64,000 nt of DNA, from positions 16,026,891-16,090,890 of the forward strand of contig JAJEKV010000027.1 of NCBI GenBank assembly GCA_021234155.1. The letters are read 5' to 3'. The stretch is from Isoetes taiwanensis. Its lineage: Eukaryota; Streptophyta; Lycopodiopsida; Isoetales; Isoetaceae. The translations under genes and the position numbers were made by a program. Positions within the stretch are counted from its first letter, which is position 1; every line of letters starts with the position of its first letter. This document shows, piece by piece, positions 22,542 to 32,899 of this stretch. Under the pieces are notes generated by a model that was not told the DNA's origin, made no database searches, and saw only the letters and a program-made list of their open reading frames with translations.

Positions 22542-22759
22542 ACGTAAAGTCAGGGGGCCTTCGATTCAGCCCCTGCAAACAATGGCGCCCTGCCACGCGC
22601 GCGGATTCTTTTCCCGAATGTCGGGCCGAGTTCCTTTGACAATTCTGAGATCTTGCTTGACATTCTGCCTAACATTCTACAATTGCGCATGACATTCTTA
22701 CCGGAACTGTTGAATGTGTGACACGTGTCATTGAATCGAAGGCCCCCGTGACTTCACGT
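22542..22759. mobile_element. MITE-like element with 27-28 bp terminal inverted repeats
   Basis: Left TIR 22542-22568 and right TIR 22732-22759 are inverted copies with one mismatch and one gap (core GGGGGCCTTCGATTCA). The 218-bp interior has no ORF of note and includes repeated gacattct motifs. It lies about 330 bp upstream of the DnaJ TATA box. The twin at 57,249-57,468 is nearly identical. Confidence 0.85.
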
Positions 22760-22764
22760 TGCAC

Positions 22765-22864
22765 GAATGGCCCTGTAGCTTGCATTCCGGCGAGGCAGGC
22801 AAGTCTCCGCACTGCCACGCGTCGGCCAGCCTTCCTCGCCGGAATGCAAGCCGCAGGGCCATTC
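22765..22864. repeat. Strong hairpin, 36-nt arms and 28-nt loop
   Basis: Arm 22765-22800 pairs with 22829-22864 apart from three mismatches (core GCTTGCATTCCGGCGAGG on the left, its complement on the right). It is unusually GC-rich for the surroundings and sits between the TIR element and the DnaJ promoter. The twin 57,474-57,573 keeps the same bases, whereas other TE DNA in this window is discordant between blocks. Its size suits a small foldback element or a miRNA-like precursor; neither is shown. Confidence 0.85.
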
Positions 22865-23086
22865 CTATGTACAAAAGTGTAAAATAATAGGAATTTTCAA
22901 AAAGGATATTAGTTAATCTTTACAGTGTTGAGTTGGACATATGATGATGTAAATGTGGGACCCCTGACCAAAAATAAACCAATAAATTTGCCGCAACAAG
23001 ATTTGGAGGGTTGCTAAAATGTGGATAGGAAAGGGCTGTATGTGGAGCCAAGGTTGCCGCCATGGGGAGCCTGAGACGGGGAGCCT

Positions 23087-23094
23087 TATAAAAA
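23087..23094 (+). promoter_or_regulatory. Probable TATA box of the DnaJ-like gene
   Basis: TATAAAAA lies about 200 bp upstream of the J domain, with a CCAAT at about 22,979 about 110 bp further up. A start site some 30 bp downstream would place the ATG at 23,071 outside the transcript and make the ATG at 23,296 the first in frame. Confidence 0.45.
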
Positions 23095-23286
23095 TACTAA
23101 CTGACCTATCTTATAAGAAAACAGCAAGCTCTTCCACAACCAAATTCGCAACACAGATCCGCAATAGCTTCTTCAGTTCTGCTGTGTAATTCGCAGCCAA
23201 CATATACGCATCTGCCCAGTCGGGCTTCTCTTAGCATAAAAAACAGACTTTCTGAACCAAGCCCCACCTTTTCTCAGCACTCAAGC

Positions 23287-23565
23287 TTGTTTCAGATGCT
23301 GGGGGTTCCTTCCACGGTTTCTGCTAAAGAATTGAAGGCTGCATATAAGGATCTCGCTCGCCGCTACCACCCCGATGCCGCCCGCGGCCGCGCCAAAGAT
23401 GAATGCACTCAGAAATTCTTGCAGATCCATGCTGCTTATGCTACCCTTTCTGACCCCCAAAGCAGAGCCTCATATGAGCTTCAGCTCCAGCTTTGGCCTG
23501 CTCACCATGCTGACTTGGCACAGTGTCATTGCTCCAAAAATTGGGAATCAGACCAATGCTGGTAA
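23287..23565 (+). CDS. Short J-domain protein (plastid DnaJ11-like), copy 1
   Basis: The frame encodes a type III J domain: LFQMLGVPSTVSAKELKAAY (helices I-II), the HPD triplet in RRYHPDAARG, then FLQIHAAYATLSDPQSRASYE (helices III-IV), followed by a short Cys-containing tail ending ESDQCW. J proteins stimulate Hsp70 ATPase through HPD. Short plant members of this type are mostly chloroplast-targeted. The J domain begins before the first in-frame ATG (23,296). The frame stays open upstream to a TAA at 23,098 and reads as Ser-rich and basic, like a transit peptide, but contains no ATG. Either an upstream indel hides the true start, a non-AUG start is used, or the protein starts at MLGVPS. Both copies encode the same 92 residues. 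Confidence 0.8.
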   Translation: MFQMLGVPSTVSAKELKAAYKDLARRYHPDAARGRAKDECTQKFLQIHAAYATLSDPQSRASYELQLQLWPAHHADLAQCHCSKNWESDQCW

Positions 23566-25149
23566 TTCTAAGTCCCTTCGTTTCTCATTTCAGATCTACA
23601 TTCATGGTCATTATCATAGTCCCCGTTTTCCTCTTTCCTCTGGTGATTTGTTGACACATCATGCACACCTTGTACATATTTTGTACATATTGAATTTCAA
23701 ATTTCTGACATAAAAGAGAGAGGATCATGTTTCCCAATGGTGCCCCACAAGAGGAAATGCTAAATTCTCATCTCTTAGTTGCCCATAAAGTCCATGCAAG
23801 TCTCGTGACAATGGCCAAATAGAGGGCCTCATTGAGAAGCTAGTTCACCTGCTAGTCCTTACATTGTCAAACTAGGGAATAAAGTTCTACTATCAATAGA
23901 GCAAAAAAAAAAAAAAAAAAAAAAAAAAACTAGCAGAACTGCAGGGTTGGGCAAAAGGTGGAACATTGTTGGTGAGGAGTTTTGGCTTTGGAAGGACAAT
24001 GTAGCAGCAGTCGTATTTTCAGATTATAGTAGTCTATGAAAAACTTAAATGTATCATAAACTTTAGGCTGTGCTAGTTTAGAGATAGCGAATACCTTGCT
24101 TGGCCGTTGGTATTATTTGGATGATTTGCACATCAAAATAGGATAGATATCTAAGAATGGAAGTACTTTGTTTTGCACACAGAAATATATATTGTATATG
24201 AGAATGGAAGAATGAATGTCGATTGTTAATTTTGACAAATATACAAAATCTTGATGGTAGACTTTGTCAATATAATTTTTATGGTATAATGATAATGATA
24301 TGATACTTCAAGAAATTGTTTAATCAATATTAAGAAATTAGCGTGTACTTTGTGTTGGGTGGTATTAGTGGCATAAGACCATTGCCTCTCTACTTTTATT
24401 CTTAACAATCCTCTAGGGGGCGTACATTTTCGGTGGGGCATGGCAATCCCATGTTAATCACACTTCGTAGTTCAAATAAATACAACGGAAGCATCAATAG
24501 AACTAGCAATCTAGTTCATTGTTGACTTGAGTAGGCATAGACTGCTTGGTAAGACCCTTGCTTGCATTAAGAAAGCAAGACTTCCATTTGCAAGTGTTGA
24601 GTGACTAAATGCTTCACATTGACTCTAGAACCATCTTTTGCATATTGCATTGCCTAAAACAATAGATCTTGCCGGCATATGCTACAACATTGTCTGTGGT
24701 AGAATAAAGATAGATGTGGCTTACAAAGATGTTTCTTTAAGATGACATCTTATACCTAGATTGCCTATATACTGAAATAAAAACACATGCATATTTAAGA
24801 TCACTTTATACGTAGATCACCCATATACTAAAATAAAAACACATGCATATGTAGACAAATCTAACGACATTAAGTATATGTCTAGTTGTTGCATTTCCAT
24901 AGCCTCATGTTATTTGCTGCTACAAGATACTGTCATATGTCAGCAAGCTATGGTTGAGACAGATAGCAAGGTATGGTTGAGACAAATAGAAGGCAGAGCA
25001 TTGATTTCACCCTTCTAGACAATGAAAATATAGCCGAACAAAAAATGGTAATGATTCTAAAATCCATCTATTTAGCTAAAGTCTATGGTACAATCTCTTG
25101 AGGGGGAAAACTACATTTTGATATACATGAAAGGAATCATCCAACTCAC
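23566..25149. other. Intergenic region downstream of DnaJ, with poly(A) tract
   Basis: It contains a 27-nt poly(A) at 23903-23929 and a doubled motif, aaataaaaacacatgcatat, near 24,776 and 24,832. A minus-strand frame at 24,441-24,226 (RGLLRIKVERQWSYATNTTQ) has an LTR-like flavour but cannot be assigned. No gene is supported. Confidence 0.4.
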
Positions 25150-25274
25150 CTATAGCTTTTCTATCTTCCAATCCCTCCACTTCGCAGTGCGAGCTAACTT
25201 TGTCCAGTCTTTTCCAATCTTTAGCTCCCACACTTTGCGTTGACGTTGTTTTGGCTGAGCTCCCCTAATCAGAT
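25150..25274 (-). CDS. Possible terminal exon of an unidentified minus-strand gene
   Basis: The segment is bounded by a good acceptor (tttttgcag) and reads LIRGAQPKQRQRKVWELKIG then KDWTKLARTAKWRDWKIEKL to a TAG at its end, directly before a donor-like GTGAGT. The product is basic, with regularly spaced Trp, and looks like real protein rather than noise. I cannot assign a family. The copy at 59,862-59,986 encodes the same residues. It may be the last exon of a gene including the mini-exon seen at 60,898-60,948. Confidence 0.35.
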
Positions 25275-27875
25275 CTGCAAAAATAAAAAGGACTCACCAA
25301 GAGGGTTCCACGAGTTACAAAAAAACTTGTGCATGCAAATGCGTGTTCCAATTTCGATGAAAGAATGTTGCTTGATCGTTATCTATTCTAAATTGCTAGT
25401 GCTTGCCAAGCTTGGCTTTATCCTGCACAGAAACAGTGCATGGCCCCGTTCTTGCAATTTATCAAGGCACATGCATTTGAAAAAGTTAGCATAGGTAAAT
25501 TTGCCAGTCAGAAGAAGCCTAGTGCATTTGCCAAAAAACAATTATATAATCTATTGGAAAGCTATCAACCACATAATAAAAGCATGCTTTTATAAAACTT
25601 GCTACATTTGCTAACCTGTTGTGCCAAGACAAGATGTTCATCCTATCAATTTGCCTTATGCACAACGATGACAAGTGAATAATGCATCCTTCTTATCTTC
25701 TGGTCTGATGATTTTCATGTCTCAATTTTACCTTAGTACCCCAATATGAGGAGTACAGAGACAAATTTTGTCACTTTATGTGACCACTTCACGATATGTG
25801 AACTTTCTGATATGTACCTTTACTAAATGAATAGGAAAAACAACCTTGCCATCAAAAAAAAAAAAAAAAAAAAAAAAAAATGCATCCAATTCTTTTCACT
25901 AATGCCCGAGCAAGATGATGTTGCATGGAAGTAATGCTTAAATCCAAACTACAAAAGGTGTGCGTACCCGCTAAATAATTGCAAAGATAAGAGCATCATG
26001 ATGCACACTAACCCAAAAATGCCATGAATATTCTGCACGTAATTGTATAAAAGTGCAACGTCGACTAAAGCAACTATATTTCTGGCCTTCTCTCTGTCAT
26101 AAATAACCTATGTGTTAGATACCTCCAAGGAAGTTGACATGCCAAAACACATTTAAAAAAAAAAAAAATCACAACTGCCTACCTTACTATCTGCAGATCC
26201 TTTGAAAGGATGCCAACCTTGATTCCCATCCCCGCATGTAGGCGTAACAATTGTCAATGTTATCCATAAACAAATACCACAAACATGGTGATGATAGTTG
26301 TATACATGCATCCGATGGCTTTTCCGCTTTATATGTGGGCATTCATAAGTGCAAACGCTTGATTCATAATTTTACCAATAATGCATGCATGAATTAGTTT
26401 ACCTTTGGCAAATGCCGCTAAGAACCGAAAGCATTAACTTAACTTAGCGGACCTCAAGTTTTGCATTTGTTTAAAACATGAAGAGCATCTTGCCCATGTC
26501 CCTCGATGGGCAAATAGCATTCCAAAAAATTATATTTCTAATTCTCATGCTATTGAACCTCCGTGGATCATTCAAGCTACCACACTTACTGTAGATATTC
26601 AAAACTCATTCAAAACTAGAGCCTATGCTGCCAAATGATATTATTCTCATTTATAAAGAAATTACTATGGATGTTCAATTGATTGCCATACTGAGAATTT
26701 CGATCTAAGGTTGTGTCTATTAGACAAAGAAAAGTTAATAGCCTAGAAGGCCGAAGTCATATATATGCATCTTGCTCATTCCATCCTCCACGCCTCCGCT
26801 TCTCCAGCTTATATAATCCGGCGATGTCATGTCATTCTCACTAGTACATACAAGCCCCTTATCTTTTTAGCCCCTCCCACCGGGCTTATCTTATCTTATC
26901 TTATCTAAAATGATGCCAATCTCTCCTTCCTCAAAATAAATGCTTCCTGCTCTTTTCCTTTTTTTGCGCTTTGCACCAGAGTCTTCTGGTATTCATTAAA
27001 CAACTAGACATAGCAAGCAAGCTGAACCATCTCTACACCCTGATACAAAAGATTGCCAAAATGGATTTCATCCATTGCTGTGTTACGCTTTCAAAACTAT
27101 GCCTTTCTCTAGCATGATGCCAAAGCATCATAGATAAGAAACATTCATTATGCTGCTTCAGAAATCCAGCAATGAATAAACCCCATGACCGTATTTTCAT
27201 TTGGCATTTGGTTGAAACCTCTTGCTTTCATCAAGCAAATTGCCATATGGACCTGCCTTGTGGTAATGTCTTGTTGCTAACATAGTGTTTCAAAATATTT
27301 CCAGAGGTGCTATTTTATGCTGCATGCTTTCAAAATACTGTAAGGGGCAAACATGCCTCACCGAAAGCCGCAAGATGAGATTTACGTTTTAACACAGGAA
27401 GTATAACAGAGCATTCAAATAGGAACTGAAAAATACCTGGTATATATGTGGCTGCACATATTGGATGCTCACATAAATGATATAAGTCAGAGAACCTGAG
27501 AACCCGACCAAGACCAATTTTCAGATGAATGTCAAAGATCCACTCTCAGATGAAGGACCAAAATTGCTTAGAAAAGCTGCGAGCTTTTGCTTATTCCTCA
27601 TTCCCAGGTATAGCAGCATTTGTTCTAACAGAGAACCTAACTTTTGAAATGTGAATGCAGCCTAAACTATAGAAGAAAAAGAAAAAACACGCTTAGAACA
27701 ACGTGACTAACGGCTTAGCAAGAATTAGAAGCTTTAAATCAAAATCTCCTAACCCTAGCTACTAGCAAAACCCTGAGATTATTTTGCCATAAATCTTCTC
27801 TAGGTTGGCAATTCTTACCACAAAACTTTGAGGAATTCGAGATTAGTTTAGAGAATCCTGCCAACGGAGGTCCAT
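25275..27875. other. Intergenic or intronic region with poly(A) tracts
   Basis: It holds a 27-nt poly(A) at 25854-25880, a 15-nt poly(A) at 26154-26168, and a (TTATC)n short run near 26,887-26,907. If the minus-strand exons at 25,150 and about 26,184 are real, most of this would be intron. A further minus-strand frame near 27,660-27,520 (FQKLGSLLEQMLLYLG) could be an exon but is not identifiable. Confidence 0.35.
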
Positions 27876-28058
27876 GTGAAAAGCCCAAAAGAAAAAATGA
27901 AGGAGAAGAAGATGTCGAGTAGCCAGAATGATGTTCGGAGAAGCCAGCACAGAAGCAGAGGAGGAAATCGGGATGGTCAGAGAAGGGGAAAAGTAATTTT
28001 CAAGGACTTTCTAATTTTCATGACCGTCCGATGCGAAATTAAGAGATCTAATGGTTGA
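27876..28058 (+). CDS. Small basic hypothetical ORF, 60 aa
   Basis: ATG at 27,876 opens a 60-codon frame rich in Lys, Arg and Ser (KMKEKKMSSSQND, then RSQHRSRGGNRDGQRRGK). It is identical in the other block (62,590-62,772), but so is the non-coding DNA around it, so conservation is no evidence of function. It may be a chance ORF in a TE-like flank (dispersed-repeat-looking sequence follows at 28,020-28,150). Confidence 0.2.
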   Translation: MKSPKEKMKEKKMSSSQNDVRRSQHRSRGGNRDGQRRGKVIFKDFLIFMTVRCEIKRSNG

Positions 28059-28960
28059 GATAAAAATAGGCTGACATGGCATGACACGTGGCATATCTAG
28101 AATCGCACGAAATCGTGCACCTCGGGTTAGGCAACCCTGCTTAAAAAAAAAAGCAAAAAGGTGCAACAGGAGGCTTGGGCAATTTTAGATTTGGATTCAG
28201 TTTTGCATTTCTTTAGGGTTGACAATATTAGGCTTGGATTCAGTTTTGCATTTCTTTAGGCTTGACAATTTTAAGCTAAGATTCAATAGGCTTGGGCAGT
28301 GTTAAGCTCAGATTCAATGTCTACATTGCCTGATATTTCCAATGTGTACATCGCCTGATATTCTAATTCCATGATACTGGAAATAATAAAAACACGTGTA
28401 GCTTTCAGCTAATTACTCAAGAAGAAAATAAAATGAGAATAGAAAAACAAACACACTTACAATAGGAAAGAATAATCCTATAAATCATGTGGTTGGATGA
28501 GTAGAATAGAAACTCAGTAACTAGAGAAATAATTGCTCGAAGAAAGCGAGTAACATTTGAGAGGCTTGAGTGGGTAGAAAAATATACATAATTTTGCCCT
28601 ATATCCGTTCAAATTTTATTTTACATTTTGTCCTTTACATATTTTCTCATATGCATTCCTATACGCTTATAGAACAACACGATTGCTTATAAATCTATAA
28701 ATTTCTTGTCTAACATGTATAAATATTATTCGAAAGATGCCTTCACCGTAATCAATATTGATGCTTTTCCAGTTTTTCAAAATAGCATGGAGGGTCAGAT
28801 TCAGAAAGATTCGCGATCCCCTCTTAACATGGGAATTAGAATGATGCCCTAAGAATCGATGATGGTATATACACATACGATATTTTAGTGGAATACTTCA
28901 ACTGCCTATGTATAAAAACAAAAGGTTGTGTAACTACATACCAAAGAGAATCCAGATAAA

Positions 28961-29020
28961 GAATAGAATAGAATAGAATAGAATAGAATAGAATAGAATA
29001 GAATAGAATAGAATAGAATA
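28961..29020. repeat. (GAATA)12 microsatellite
   Basis: Twelve uninterrupted GAATA units. The twin array at 63,680 has eleven. It is followed directly by an LTR-like fragment. Confidence 0.97.
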
Positions 29021-29900
29021 GCTTTTTATCATCCACTCTGAGACCAATTGGCCTATGGGACTCAAACAGAGGCGCAAAGAAGCGACATCGTCCCCGTTAA
29101 AAACTCCTCCCCACCAAAAGGGTTGTTTGGGGAAAACAAAGGATGTGAATAGGCTTGTCAAAACCGCATAAATACAAAAACAAAGACAAAAATATGCACA
29201 TGTATCGTAGTGCTCGAGGGCCGAAATGATCTCTACGATCCATGATCTCTTGAATGTATGAGCCCAACCTCCGCATCGAGCTCGTGGCTCAAAGATCTCA
29301 TGCAATGGGCTAGGATGGACCACCATATGTGGGACAACTCAAGGGTGTGGCATTCGCCTTCCACACTCCAACCTCACAAATGCTGACAAAGCCTCTCCCG
29401 ACGCAGCCCCCAACTCACCTCCCCCCGCCTCAATCCGAGATGGTGTGCACTGCGGGCGGATAGAGGCAATGGATCCGCGCTTTTCATGGGTAGATGGGTG
29501 CGCCAGGTAGCATTGGCGGGCCTTGCTCCAACCTCGATTTATGTGGCATTGATAATGTGTCATCTTGACCTATTCAAGGGTGTTGGCATCCCATAGCTTA
29601 TCGAGGAATCATGCATCAAGGTAATCGCTCGAGACCGTGGGCGATCCGCCTCCCGCTTGCACTTGATGCACCTTGTTCTCGCACATTCCATCCGACTAGC
29701 CACCGAAGCCTTTTTTCCGCCAAAGAAGCTTTTAGGCATTGAGACACCATTGCCATAGTGTAAGCCGTGAGGCACACCATAAGATAAAAAGAAAAAGTAA
29801 ATAAGATAAGTTCGATATTGAGAGGACATATACTATGCGATTCTTTTTTGGCAAATCACAAACCTAATAAACCATTTTTTCTCAAGATTCCCATGTAAAG
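29021..29900. other. TE-derived sequence at the right side of block 1
   Basis: At 29,080-29,172 lies the same LTR-like patch as at 7,101-7,194, in reverse orientation. Minus-strand frames at 29,326-28,934, 29,563-29,339 and 29,829-29,560 are open but not recognisable; they may be decayed retroelement coding DNA. Identity with block 2 can be followed to 29,275, where the window's second copy ends. Confidence 0.45.
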
Positions 29901-29941
29901 GAATAGAATAGAATAGAATAGAATAGATTCCCATGTAAAGG
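29886..29941. repeat. (GAATA)5 array between direct repeats
   Basis: Five GAATA units (29901-29925) are flanked on both sides by attcccatgtaaagga. This looks like slippage or strand-switch repair involving the same pentamer found 900 bp away. Confidence 0.85.
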
Positions 29942-31502
29942 AAGAGAGCAAAGGAGCGCCCAACATCCTAAAGTTCTTTGATAATATTTGAGACCTTCAA
30001 TGGAGCACACACCGTGATCTATTATATCGAATTGCTACTAAAGGAGGTTTACTCATGCACTTTTCTCGCCTCAGGTAGCCATGTCCAAACATGGCCCGAT
30101 AATGGACAATATATTGTTTCGTATGATAGACCTACAAACAACCCAGTGAATTGTTGTCAATATCCACATACGAACCTTGTCATAACTTAGCAATTTAAAG
30201 ATCAAAGTCTCTATAATGGTGTTGCTATCGTCTAGATAATTGCACAACCCATTTTGATGGTTAGACTTCCCACTCATTACTTTTTACTCGAAGTCCTTTG
30301 ACTAATATATCAAGAGTTAGCTATCTATTTCCTTCTTACCAGCCGCTGAAAGTTGAAACCGTTGATCTTGATTCTCGTATTAGTTTCCATATCTAGTTCC
30401 CGCATAATAAACAAAAAGCAAGAATTAAGCAAAACTTTCCTGGACATCCATCTACAATGACAAATATTAAAACTCGAAAATAGAAACATTTAGAGAGATG
30501 AAAGGCAAAAGATCTTCAATAGTCTTAGGTAACTGAGCATCTTAGATGAAGGCCATCTTAGATAACCATTATTGCAAATGCCAGTTTGAACTAATTCATC
30601 AGACGGTTCTTTGCAAAAGATGAAGACCTTCATTTCAACTTAATGGTGCAGATAATCCCATTTTATTAGCACGTTTGCACAAACGAGAGTGGAGACTTTG
30701 GAGCGATTTAAGGTTGCACAAACGAGAGTGGAGACTTTGGAGCGATTTAAGGCTATCCACGTTGCAGCCAGCTGGGATTATTGTGCAGGTGGAAAGGTGG
30801 AAAGCCTAGTAGTCGTTTGATTTCATCTACGGTGGAGAAAAAAACTTCGAAATTCCAGCATGTCCGTCCGTGTGTAGCGTTGGAAGTTATGGCGCTGGAA
30901 GCAAAATTCGGAGGCTCAACTCCAGTTATGATCAAAGCGGTGGTCTTCCGGCATTGCATTCTAAGAGGTTACAGAGGAAAATCCCATTTTATTGTTTTTT
31001 TTATTCGACCTTTTTAGGTATTAAAGCCATCCGGTTTCTCTGGCCATGGCTCTGCTCTGGGAAGAACAGATAAGAACTTCGAAATACAGATAAGAATAGG
31101 CTTCCGGAATGAGCACTTCTGGAATGATTTTCAAATGCTTGGGGATCTGTTCTGGCAAAAAACTCTTTGTTCAGGAGAGAAGCAAGTATACCGATCCCAG
31201 TGCAATGGATCACATTGCCAGTCTTGCCTGCTAATATATTAGCTCTAACAGAGTAATGGGTTTTGCCGAAATATCACTTACATGCCCAGACCACCCAGAC
31301 CTGTGACATTGATCCCTGGGGATGGCATTGAATCTTTTGTAACAAGTGCAGTTGTCTAGGCTATGAAAGCTAACATGTGTCAGTTCCAAGTTCCTCAATT
31401 CTTAAGCTTATGGCTCAGAGGTGATTCTGCTTGAATTGAGCAGAAAAGTTTTGCACCCATCTGTTATCGTGCTTACTTGTGTATATTACTGTTTTTAAAG
31501 TG
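29942..31502. other. Single-copy intergenic region with a perfect 39-bp tandem repeat
   Basis: 30675-30713 and 30714-30752 are an exact 39-bp head-to-tail duplication (ttgcacaaacgagagtgg...). The motif gatttcatctacgg near 30,820 recurs near 34,772, each followed by an aaattccagca stretch, so the two regions may share an old repeat. No gene is supported. Confidence 0.55.
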
Positions 31503-31509
31503 CTATTGC
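31372..31509. repeat. Direct repeat, left copy (138 bp)
   Basis: It matches 32,482-32,658 from aacatgtgtcagttccaag through atattactgt.tttaaagtg. The left copy lacks about 30-40 bp in two gaps. The kinase fragment lies between the copies, so a local duplication or gene conversion is likely. Confidence 0.85.
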
Positions 31510-31803
31510 TGACCATCTATGGCGGTTTGCATCCTGCTGAGCATAATTGTCAGGCATTTTTTTGAAATGCCCCGATCTGGAAAACAATTCTTTCCAACTC
31601 GTAGGTCAGTTGCTGCACCAAAATCTATAAACTTTAGTCTGCCTTTGTCAGTCACAACCAAGTTACAGGAGTTTACATCTCTGTGTACAATGCCAATTTC
31701 ATGCATCTTCTTAAGAGAGGCGATGATTTGGCGCATGGTGCTTTTTATAATCAGTGCTTTCCTTTTTGCTGGATCCTGTTCGTTTAGTTTCCCCTCAAAT
31801 ACT
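31503..31803 (-). pseudogene. Thylakoid STN7/STN8-like protein kinase fragment
   Basis: The minus-strand frame holds the catalytic and activation loops of a Ser/Thr kinase: IASLKKMHEIGIVHRDV (HRD with catalytic Asp), NLVV, then FIDFGAATDLRVGKN (DFG). The DFGAA.DLRVG.N combination is characteristic of the plant STN7/STN8 family, which phosphorylates light-harvesting and photosystem II proteins. Sequence upstream to about 31,803 also reads as kinase. The Lys of the HRDVK pattern is replaced (HRDVNSCN). No N-lobe, transit peptide or C-lobe is present, and the frame degrades after residue ~55. It is a truncated pseudogene. Confidence 0.65.
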
Positions 31804-32481
31804 ACTTTTGTTCAAGTCTATCTGGCTGGGAGGTTAAATGGTAGTTTGACAGCGTGTTATAATGCTCAGATCAGTGACCTAACTTTAGGACTTTATAAAA
31901 GAAATGAAGAGTAGTGCAAACTTGTGATGTGGTTGTATTGAAGGATATGATGTGACGTGGTCATGAGGATTTGACATGATAAATGTTTTTGTTGTAAGTC
32001 AACTGTGTACTTTTGAGATACTTTTCATCTCATCTGTCCTCTTTCATTCCAGACATCTTGAACAACATGTTGAATGACATTGTCATATCCATTCATATAG
32101 GAGAATGTGCAAAGAATTTAGTGTCACAATTTTTCTTCGAGCTTGGATCTACCAACTCTACTTGCTTGTAACAGGGTTAAGTGCACATCACTGGGTTTCT
32201 AGAGGAACTTTAGTGAAGTTGAGATTGTCTGTTCTCAGAGCGGAAATAGTGAGAATTCATTAGGATCCTTATTGTTTTAATCTCAAAAATACATGATGCT
32301 GTGATGGCAATGAATGCTTTAAATCTTGGGTGGGTGCAGAAGCCAGTGAATTGCTGAAAACTAAATATAGTTCAGAGAAGACTTTCTCACACATTTGTTC
32401 CTTTTTCATAACTTCTTCCAAAGCTCTTGAAGAATATTTGTGGTCTTTGCTCGAGGATCTGCAAAATATGCGCTATTGTTG

Positions 32482-32658
32482 AACATGTGTCAGTTCCAAG
32501 TTCCTCATCCTTGGCCTTCTGTTAATGTTTATATATTGTTGCTTTATGGCTCAGAGGTGATTCTACTTGAATTGAGCAGAAATATTTTGCAGCCATCTGT
32601 TATCTCTGTTATCTTGGTTTACTTGTGTATATTACTGTCTTTAAAGTGCTCATTGCTT
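32482..32658. repeat. Direct repeat, right copy (177 bp)
   Basis: The longer partner of 31,372-31,509. It contains the two segments deleted in the left copy, so it is probably closer to the ancestral form. Confidence 0.85.
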
Positions 32659-32899
32659 AGTAGCTGAAAGCCAAATAGTTCTTATACAGTTCTGATTATG
32701 ACCTTGCCAAAAGCATGAGCTGGCAATCCAGGATATGTTTGTTGTCAGTATCATCTTGATTGGGGTCGTGAGATACAAGAGTAAGCAACTTATCTGCAAG
32801 ACAATTGTTTAAAGCGATATGTAGTAAGTATTAAACACATATGCATGCTGTAGTTAGTACTTCGCTTTTACCCTCGATATTTGGTTCCATTGGCTATGA

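Larger units (their letters stand above)
5995..29275. repeat. Segmental duplication, copy 1
   Basis: This block recurs in the same orientation from about 40,721 to the window end. Matching landmarks give offsets of 34,726 (left edge), 34,712 (DEAH11 stop), 34,723 (DEAH11 start), 34,710 (DnaJ) and 34,719 (GAATA repeat). Homology begins at agcatc (5,995 and 40,721) and is still present at the last base of the window, so the right edge of copy 2 is not seen. Single-copy DNA of about 11.4 kb separates the blocks; with an unseen right end, the true repeat unit may be larger. Long stretches appear identical, for example the whole 293-codon frame around DEAH11 exon 1, while TE segments differ in clusters. 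Confidence 0.97.

Noticed and set aside
24226-24441. Possible LTR-encoded frame RGLLRIKVERQW
   Set aside because: No paired LTR, primer-binding site or polypurine tract found.
26885-26910. (TTATC)n run considered as a telomere-like or CRISPR-like array
   Set aside because: Only about four pentamer units: a minor microsatellite.
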